Of a DNA stretch of 26,346 nucleotides, positions 19,263-26,346 are shown in pieces (the first letter of the stretch is position 1; every line of letters begins with the position of its first letter). Both the position numbers and the translations under genes were made by a program. This stretch comes from Spirogloea muscicola. Taxonomy: Eukaryota > Streptophyta > Zygnematophyceae > Spirogloeales > Spirogloeaceae. Where the stretch lies: NCBI GenBank assembly GCA_009602725.1, contig WELB01000099.1:62511-88856 (forward strand), written 5' to 3'. A model generated the notes under the pieces. The model searched no databases and had not been told where the DNA came from. It saw only the letters and a program-made list of their open reading frames with translations.

Positions 19263-19849
19263 ACAAATCCAAAAGGGCCACAAAAGCGTTAAAGTGCACA
19301 GCGACTCAAGTGGCCACTGGGTGCTCACTTCATGTTGGGCAGCCGAAGTCAGAGAAACTAGTCTCGGGGAAGGACTCTGAATGTAAGCCCTGCAAGGATC
19401 GGACCGAGACCCGGCTGAGGGAGCCCGGAACGGTGAAGCCCAGAGAGAGGCGCAGCTCGGCAGTGGCTGGCCTTGGTGGGCTAGCTGCTGGCTGGTTCCC
19501 AGGAGGTGTGAGACGCTGCCTGACGGAAGCGCCACGGGGCAAAGTCTTCCACTCCGCCAACAAGCGAGTGCTTCCTTGGACGGGGTTGGCTCCTGAACCC
19601 CCTACAGCCGAATCTGAGAAGGACAACTCACCCCTGACTGTGTTTGAGAGGGCAGGTTGTTATACCTTTGGACAGTACCCTATAGACTCAGGTCTTTGTT
19701 TTGACCTCTTTGAGTTGAAGCAAGCTGTGAAACCCATCCAAGAAGGGCTCTTGTCAACGAAGTGTATGCTCCAACCGGTGCAATGCTCTGGGGCAGACAT
19801 GCACTTACGTGGAGAAGAAAAGAGCTTCAGTGGTGCAAGAAAAATGTGT

Positions 19850-20155
19850 GTAGTGATCAAGACAAGTCTTGAATGCTGCGAGCTTGAAGCAACCAAAAGA
19901 GAATGACAATATACACAAAGATCAAGAGATTCGGCCCTCGACCTTTGTTAATGAGATTCGTGCTCCCATCTGTGCGCAAGGCTTTGGCTCAGACATCACT
20001 TGAGTAACCAAATACTGGAAGTCCGATGAGCAATGTATTTTGGATTGAGGCAGTGTAATTTCGATGAGCAAGTTTGTAGTGGTCATGACGAGGTTTTTAT
20101 GCTGCGAGCTCGAGATGACCGAAGTGATGCTCACAAACATTACAGACGTCAAGAA
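19850..20155. repeat. Diverged direct repeat at the inner edge of the right arm
   Basis: The segment at about 19850-19928 and the segment at about 20068-20155 share GTAGTG-TCA, ATGCTGCGAGCT and later CAAGA words in the same order. The second belongs to the inverted-duplication arm; the first lies outside it and looks like an older, diverged direct copy. Confidence 0.4.
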
Positions 20156-23100
20156 ACTTGGCTCTTAAGATTGATTGACAATCTCACAAGCTCTATGCTT
20201 TAAAGCCTGCATCTTCTCGCTTGTCATAGCAGCAGCAAGTCAAAAAGGAGGGCAAAATTGGAGGACTTGAGAGGGTGTTTTTGAGCAGCCTCAAGGCTGC
20301 AAAGATTGGCCCAGTGGTGTATATGACTTGCGTTAAAGCTTAGACCTGCAAAATCTTCTTAATCCGAACAAGAGGGTGATCTAAGAGGAGGGCAACACAC
20401 TGCCTTTGCCTGAAATTGCCATCCCAAATCTCGAGGCTCTTGTGAAGTGAGTAGCCATCCCAAAGTCGAGGGTCTTGTAGAGCAAGTGTAGACAGCTGTG
20501 TCTTCCGCTCGTGTGATGTCAATCCCCTCCGTCAAAGATGCAGCGAGTACCCAAGCATTGGCCACTGTGGCCATCATAGTAGCAAGAGCCAGCGTTGTCA
20601 AAGAGGCAGGTTCCTTGGTCATCACAGAAGGCGCAGCAACCATAGGGGCACGGACCACCGCAAGGCGTGTCGACCGGCTTGTAGCTGTCAGTCTGACATA
20701 TGCCCTCACTGCAAAGGCGGCATCACGTCAAGTAAAGCTGGACAGCATTCCAAGAAAATCTAGCAGCTAGACAGCTCAGCCTTGCATTATCCATGGGAAA
20801 GGCTACCAACCCAAGAGTGAGCTATTTGAGTAATAAATCTGCAATGCTGAGGCCCTGTCACACAGGCTGTGACAAGGAAATGGCAAGATGCAATGAAAGC
20901 AGCTCAAATTTGTCTCCTCGCTTTACCTGCACTTGCCACTGACGCAGTCGGGATAGGATGTTGTATTCAAGCCAGTTATGTTGCAAGGAGTGCCATCTGA
21001 GAGGAAATTCAGCGTGCACTTGCCATTCCTGTAATATATAGAACAAGGATGAAAGAGTGAAAGTCAACAGGAAAGCCCAGGTCCTCACGAGGGCTAGGAG
21101 ATGTTTGCAAAGTTGAAAGAGATGCAATCTGATAAGTGGGCGTACTTTTGAACTCCTGGCTGGGTTTCAGTCTACAACCATGTCTATATGGCTCACACGG
21201 GTATGTGGCCTACATGCACAAAGCGGTAGCACAGCCCTTGTACTCAGCAAAGGGACCTGGGCCGTAGCCCATGATGTCAAAGGCTTTTGCGCAATTAGTG
21301 CCATCTGGAAGAGGAGAGAGCTGAGCACAGGTGCCATTCCTACATGGAGAAGGACCAGAGGCAAATAAGACTAGCACACATGCTGATGAAGGATGTCAGG
21401 CTGAACATTGGCACATGTACCACACTATCTGCACAAGGTAATGTCATGGTCACACTGCGCATGCATGGGTTATAGATTGTGCCATTGCATGATCCTCGCG
21501 CATCATGGACGGCTTATTACCTGCACTTTTGGACGCTGCAGAAGTCATTCCCAGGGATGTAGTTACATGTTGTGTTGGCAGTTGCAGCGTAGTCGTACTT
21601 GCAGTGTCCAACACCACTGTCAATGATGTGTCACCAGTGTTAGTGCCCAGCAGAAATGCTCACGGGTGCTTGGATGTTGAGAAGACATGTCTGTACAATT
21701 TTGTTAATGCTTCGCAAGCCCCTCCAGAAATCTTAAGATACAGATGGTGCCTTACTCGCATGCTCCCTGCAGCTCGCACTGGAGATTAATATAGTCGGGG
21801 AATAAGTAGCAGGAAGAACCAGCGGGATAATAGCTCATGACTGCGCACGACCCGTTCCTGTAGAGGCCGACCACCAAGCCAGCAGCTGACTTGTGAGTCC
21901 ACTGCTGCAGAAACGATCAGGTCATCCTTGCATGCCCGATGTCATGAAGGCTATGAACAGCTGCAGATTGGGACAGGGTGCCGATCCGCTCAACTACTCA
22001 ACAATAAGGAGCACATTGGTTGGCAGAAGGTCGGAGCACTGACCGGCAGCTGAAACTGGCGCAAGAGGAGTCAACTCCAGCAACAGAAGCACAATATGAT
22101 CCATCACCAAAGTTAGCCCGCGTGCACCGTAAGGTCGTAGAGCTGGAGAATGGCAGAAACAACCATAAACGTGAGGATGCAATAGTAGCATCGCCATATT
22201 CCTGTGATGGAACATTCTTATATCAGGAGGCATGCAGTATTACTTGGCAAGGAGAAGGTGCTGAAAGAAGGCTCTTATTCTCTGATGTCTCCAGCTGACA
22301 GATAAAGAAGCAGCTGCGCTCAACAGCCGCTCAAGGTCTGCAGTCAGCACTTACTTGCAATCCGCATACACACAAACGTGTTGGATGCTAGCCAGGTCCT
22401 GGCCAAGCAAGCCTGGCTGCCAGTTCTGGCAACTGAGGCCGTAGTTGTCCACCGAGCAGGCTGCACATGCCCAGCGGAGAGAAACTTTACCACGAAACAG
22501 CAATCATCTGTCACATATACACCAATGATTGTGGAGCAACCTGCATGGACTGGTCGATCTTCACAGCACTTCTAAAGACTCAATGCAATTGCCGTTCGAG
22601 TATCCAGAAATGAAGGGCGCTTCATGCGCTTCACGAGGGTTCACGGAAAACCAGTGGAGCTGGGACTATGGGCAGGGGACAGGGGGGAGGAAGTGACCCC
22701 TGAGCGAGGCGTGTTGAGGGAGCACGGGGGCAGGACGAGGCTGTTCAGGATTGAAGGTTAACGGTAAGGGTTTTAGGTTTAGGGGGTTGGAACAAGGATA
22801 GGGGGAGGGTCTATGGTACTCACATGGTGCAGGTAGGGCCGCACAGACTGAAGCTGGCCTCTGCCACTTTGTAGGGCGGCTGAAGCAGTTGAGGCTCGTG
22901 TGAACGGGAATTCCCTCCTTTGTGACGTTGTTGGGTGCTGGCCCACTGAAGTAGTTATCGGTGATATCCAGCCATGTCAAGTTCTGGGTTGAGGAGAAGA
23001 AGCTCAGACTGAACACGCCCTGGAACTTGTTGCGGGAAATGTCTCTGCCAGAAAACCAATGATGGTAAGATGTGTGACTTAGAAAAGGATTCCCCTTCTG

Positions 23101-24705
23101 TGATGGGACATCCCTGATTGGCATCTTATTCTTCAACCATCTTGTCCCTTACAATTTTCTCAATTTCCCAAGATTGGAAAAGGGCTTGGCTATCAGATTC
23201 AGGTCCGGCAGCGCCCCTCCAAATTGATTTCCTGCAATGTTGCTGCATGATCAGGGGATACACACATACGAATTAGTAGTAGCTAGATGCCAGATGTTGT
23301 TGCGGACTGTACTTTTCGCACATCTGGAGGCCTCCTTGTCCTCCTGTGACACAAGCACACCTGGTGCCTAACGTGCTTGTCAGCTCTCAAGAATTCAAAC
23401 TACCTGCCATTTGCACGCTGTGCTACATTTGGTGATTATCTAACTTCCTAGAAGCGTCCGTGGTCTGTGTGACAACTGCTCTGCTACTGAGGCACTAGGG
23501 AATCTTACAGGACTCGGAGATTGGATTTTGTATAGTCTAACAGATTAACCGGAAATGTTCCAGTGAAGTTGTTGTACGATAAATCCCTGGATAGGGCAAT
23601 GCAACGAAGGATCTGCTGGTCAGTTGTGCTTCTAAGACCATGTCAGTAGCTTGATCAAATCTCAGAGCAAGGAGCCTGCTTCATCATTTTGCATTGCGCA
23701 GCTCATGGACATGAACAATCGCATGCTTGCAAGTCAGAAGCTCATGCAAGGTCATACACGATTTCGAGGACAATATTCGAGGAGTACACTTCCGGTACAA
23801 TGATGGGGCCAGTCAACTGATTGTGAGCCACTTGACTGCATTGGCAAAAGTACACCACTTATGCGCGCTAGCTGGTGAATCAAAAATTCACGTTCCGACA
23901 GCTGCATTTTGGGTTCGATCTTAGGAGCTTGGTACAGACGTTTGGTACTACTTGAAATGCCACATTATGTTCAGTGTTTGTGATTGTGGCTGGAATGTAC
24001 GAGTCATGAGCGGATAGAGCTCAAGAGAATGGCAAGCTCTGCATGCAAATGCTGGGTTCTCACACTTTCAGAAGCGCTCCCATATTTTGTATGTTGGGGA
24101 TCCCACCAGTGAGGCCGTTGTAATCCAAAATGCTGTAAAGATGGGGAATTTGCTGATGCTGTAAAACTGAAGTAAAGGTCACAACAAAGTATGAAGGCCT
24201 AAGCTCAAGGCTAACAAGCTGGAGCACCCGTAGCATGCGTGCTAGATATGGAGGATAGTAAAAGACCATGTGCAACAAGATCTACAATACCAATCCTCTC
24301 CAGTAAGGTGTGAATGAGAAACTAGGTGCGCACAAGATGACGAGACGAGAGAGTTGTGCTATGGTGGTCGGTATGTTGCCCGTGAGATTGTTGCAGCAGA
24401 GATGGCTGAAGAATTGAGCAACAGAAGGTCACGGTCGAGCATTTGTCAAAAACAGGACGTGGATTTGGGGAGGGTACAAAGTTAAAACCAAAACACTGCA
24501 CATTCTGCTGTGCAACAGCCCCTTAAATCAGTTTGCATAGGCAGCTGCAGGATCAGCGTTCACTTGTGATATCAGTACACAGCAGAGATGATGCAGCAGA
24601 AGCTCAAAGTTATCCACAAATGCGATGCTGTACCTGCTTCTACTGTATCTGCTTAAGGTCAGGACAACATATACTTGCACCTGATTGGTAGCTATGATGC
24701 ACATT
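19987..24705 (-). repeat. Right arm of the large inverted duplication (contains most of gene C)
   Basis: This is the reverse-complement counterpart of 12708-17559. Exon order, exon phases and many intron sequences are kept, as is the 3' flank past the stop. The outer edge near 24705 is the point where the left arm meets the retrotransposon. Gene C continues uninterrupted beyond it, which marks the right copy as the more complete one. Confidence 0.85.
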
Positions 24706-25775
24706 TAGGTACTTAAGAGAAGAGCTCACAGCAGTTCCAGCACAGATAGCTGCCCGATGCTCGATGGAATGCTCCCACTTAAGAAGTTGTGGTCAAGGTT
24801 CCTGCAGGCGAACACGTGACATGAAGCACACAGTGACCTTACTTGCGTTTATCGGGCCACTCAAAAGTGCATCAAGAATATCAGAGAAGCTCATGCTGCA
24901 AGGTGAGCAGAGCTTGAGTTGCTCACAGAAGGACGAGTTGGGTGAGAGCACCGACAGTCGGGGGGATGTTTCCTAAGAGCCGATTGCCATAAAGATATCT
25001 TGCACAGCATGCAAAACCGAAACAAGGTCAGAGACTCAGTGACACTGGTTTGCAACCAGTTGACAGGCATTAGAAGCACCAGCTTGTACACGGCTGCTGC
25101 CAATAAGATTCTGATGTGGGTACTGCGAGCAGGAACTTGTGGAGAGCAGAGAGCAGGTCTCACAAGCACGTGAGGCCCGTCAGGTTGCCAATGGAGGCGG
25201 GGATGCTCCCGCTGAGGTTGGCGTTCACGACCACTCTGCCATGCAAAGGCTTGGCCGCACTCGGTTCCGTCAGGGCGACGTCTTTCCGCCCTCTAGCTAT
25301 TTGGACCTGCGCTTGCTGACTAGAGGCTTCTGAGAGTCTCCTTTTCCGACGTCTAAGCGCTTAGTATCTTGCCATCTGGCCCTTTCAGACCTTGTCCATT
25401 CTTCTGGGCTGGCTTCTCACAGCCACTGCTGTCAACCTGGAAGCGCTTTTCTGATCAACCCATGTCGACGGACCACATCGTCGACGGAGCTTGGCATGTG
25501 CACTTGTGTGGATGGCCTAGAGAGTCCGTGTTTGCCACCAGACTCCTGGAGGTGAGGATGGAGACAATGCGAGCCCAAGCGCGTTCAAGGGCTGGGATGT
25601 GGGGATTCATATACTCACAGCGAGCTGACGCGGTTGGTGCTCACGTCGCACTGGATGCCGTACCAGGGGCAGTCACCACCAGTAGCATTGCAGCCGGCGC
25701 AGGGGTCGGATCCCACCCAGCTCGCCAGTATCGGCGGCTGAAACACGGCGGCCTGGAAGTCCCGCAGGGCCGCCA
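20519..25775 (-). CDS. Gene C: secreted LRR protein with C-terminal cysteine-rich modules
   Basis: Seventeen exons on the minus strand join in one open frame of about 600 codons: 25775-25619, 25235-25164, 24998-24927, 24801-24730, 24405-24334, 24132-24064, 23835-23758, 23586-23509, 23242-23153, 23044-22824, 22460-22355, 22142-22044, 21857-21756, 21616-21521, 21339-21214, 21028-20927 and 20708-20519 (TGA). Residues 1-52 form an LRR N-terminal cap: ALRDF, SWVGSDPC, then CPWYGIQCD and RVSSL. Residues 53-253 are eight LRR exons of 69-90 bp with cores such as LSGSIPASIGNL and LLGNIPPTV. Residues 254-327 hold a terminal LRR and linker. Residues 328-599 are seven Cys-rich modules with D-G-T-P-C cores; the last has about a dozen Cys. 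No kinase or membrane segment follows the modules. A signal-peptide exon must lie upstream (phase-1 acceptor at 25776) but was not found. A cell-surface or secreted role is inferred; the ligand is unknown. Confidence 0.85.
22757..22790 (-). repeat. Degenerate telomere-type repeat in an intron of gene C
   Basis: The + strand holds TAAGGGTTTTAGGTTTAGGG, a degenerate TTTAGGG run; in the gene C sense this is CCCTAAA. It sits in the same phase-1 intron as the run in gene B, so it predates the duplication. It is shorter than the gene B version. Confidence 0.7.
25238..25460 (+). mobile_element. 5'-truncated retroelement fragment inside the first visible intron of gene C
   Basis: The + strand frame reads FRQGDVFPPSSYLDLRLLTR then G-F-stop (TGA at 25331-25333), the same ending as the 18.4-kb copy. 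The GACCTTGTCCATTC word and hairpin core follow at 25390-25435. It is inserted antisense in the intron between the LRR cap exon and the first LRR exon of gene C. The acceptor of the 25235 exon sits only a few bases from the fragment edge. Confidence 0.7.
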
Positions 25776-25805
25776 CTGCACAGCGAAACAGCTCTTCCAA
25801 CATAA

Positions 25806-25835
25806 GGCAGTGGCTGTGAAAGGCCAGCCCCGATG
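25806..25835 (-). repeat. Hairpin repeat copy just upstream of a splice acceptor of gene C
   Basis: The + strand reads GGCAGTGGCTGTGAAAGG then CCAGCCCC, the clearest form of the hairpin (GGCTG / CAGCC stem, 8-base loop). In the gene C sense it lies in the upstream intron, about 30 bases before the acceptor at 25776. Confidence 0.75.
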
Positions 25836-25984
25836 AATGTACTGCAGAGGGAACTCTCGGCGGCGCATCCTCAAGAACAACCGGCTGCAATGGCGGCGGC
25901 TGTCGCAGTATGCTGGGCTACGCCAGCAGGCAAGCTCTTCCGAAAGGACTACAGCTGGCACGGGGGTACTAAGAGCGCCCTGCT

Positions 25985-26187
25985 GCCTGGCCTGTGGCTC
26001 CGCTAACATAGCCACGAACACCCTCTGTATGCACCTGCCTGGCTTTCACAGCCGCTATATTGCTATCAGCAGCTGCCTCCTATTCTGCCTGGCCTGTGGC
26101 TCCGCTAACATGGTCACGAACACCGTCTGTGTGCACCTGGCTGGCTTTCACAGCCGCTTTTGATATCAGCAGCGGCATCTTATCTTC
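25985..26187. repeat. Two-unit 102-bp tandem duplication
   Basis: Units at 25985-26086 and 26087-26187 both start GCCTGGCCTGTGGCTCCGC and share CACGAACACC, GTGCACCTG-like and GGCTTTCACAGCCGCT segments. They differ at several positions, mainly at their right ends. The GGCTTTCACAGCC word in each echoes the hairpin repeat core. Confidence 0.85.
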
Positions 26188-26346
26188 GAGGGGGCCCATG
26201 GCTGCGAGGCGCCAGGCCGAGGAGGAAGCGCGCGGGCCTAACGGCGCCTGGCGAGGCTAACGGGGGCGCTCACGGTCGGGGTGCGGCGCGCCGGCGGGCA
26301 GGCGCCGCCGCGCGGGGAGCTCCGCCGCGCCGTCAGCCGCGCCATT
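26188..26346. other. GC-rich sequence at the window edge, no supported gene
   Basis: The segment resembles the GC-rich block at 5.7-6.0 kb (GGCGCGCCGGCGGGC, CGCCGCGCGG). It could be a promoter-proximal GC island of gene C, whose signal-peptide exon has not been located, or another repeat. ORFs here are compositional. Confidence 0.4.

Larger units (their letters stand above)
17560..19986. other. Spacer of the inverted duplication, no supported host gene
   Basis: The spacer holds a two-unit tandem repeat (17595-17667), retroelement fragments (18296-18790 and 19218-19262) and short ORFs. A 198-codon ORF on + at 19310-19906 has no recognisable domain, and its end overlaps a flanking repeat. A 107-codon ORF on + at 17837-18160 is likewise unrecognised. 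Neither is called a gene. Confidence 0.55.

Noticed and set aside
19310-19906. 198-codon plus-strand ORF in the spacer
   Set aside because: No recognisable domain, and its 3' part overlaps a diverged repeat of the duplication flank; not supported as a gene without transcripts.

Overview
The window looks like nuclear DNA of a eukaryote, most likely a green alga (inferred, possibly trebouxiophyte-like). The reasons are multi-exon genes with GT-AG introns (many donors gtaagt, many acceptors tgcag), plant-type leucine-rich repeats of the L-x-G-x-I-P class, an LRR N-terminal cap, degenerate CCCTAAA telomere-type heptamers inside introns, and a GC-rich non-LTR retrotransposon in an otherwise roughly 50% GC background. 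No bacterial operon, tRNA, rRNA or CRISPR array was recognised.

The host content is three members of one gene family. Gene A (+, 325-3481) is the 3' part of a gene that begins left of the window: ten exons, each encoding one cysteine-rich module. Gene B (+, 13008-17057) and gene C (-, 25775-20519) are convergent copies lying in the two arms of a large inverted duplication (about 12708-17559 and 19987-24705). Gene C keeps an open frame through 17 exons: an LRR N-terminal cap, eight LRR exons, an LRR-terminal exon and seven Cys-rich modules. Only its signal-peptide exon is not found. Gene B has lost its first LRR exons at a retrotransposon junction and carries an in-frame TGA plus a 7-bp frameshifting length difference, so it is called a pseudogene. 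Almost every exon is one protein module, and nearly all introns are phase 2, an arrangement suited to module gain and loss. The products look like secreted or cell-surface proteins; ligand and function are unknown.

The second layer is mobile DNA. A nearly complete non-LTR element (-, about 9496-12707) encodes a C2HC zinc finger, a reverse transcriptase with YADD, a second Cys/His finger and a C-terminal restriction-endonuclease-like region. At least four other places carry just the last codons of this ORF (ending L-L-T/S-R-G-Y/F-stop) followed by the same 3' tail. That tail includes a short hairpin repeat with a GGGCTGG/CCAGCCC core, seen about 20 times in both orientations at 5.3-9.5 kb, 18.2-19.3 kb and 25.3-25.9 kb. 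These fragments fill the space between genes, sit in the spacer of the inverted duplication and have entered introns of gene C.

Layout: 1-324 pyrimidine-rich intron; 325-3481 gene A; 3482-5310 non-coding with a 66-bp tandem repeat and a short inverted repeat; 5310-9495 retroelement fragments and a GC-rich block with one N; 9496-12707 retrotransposon; 12708-17559 left arm with gene B; 17560-19986 spacer with retroelement fragments; 19987-24705 right arm; 20519-25775 gene C; 25776-26346 repeats and GC-rich sequence.
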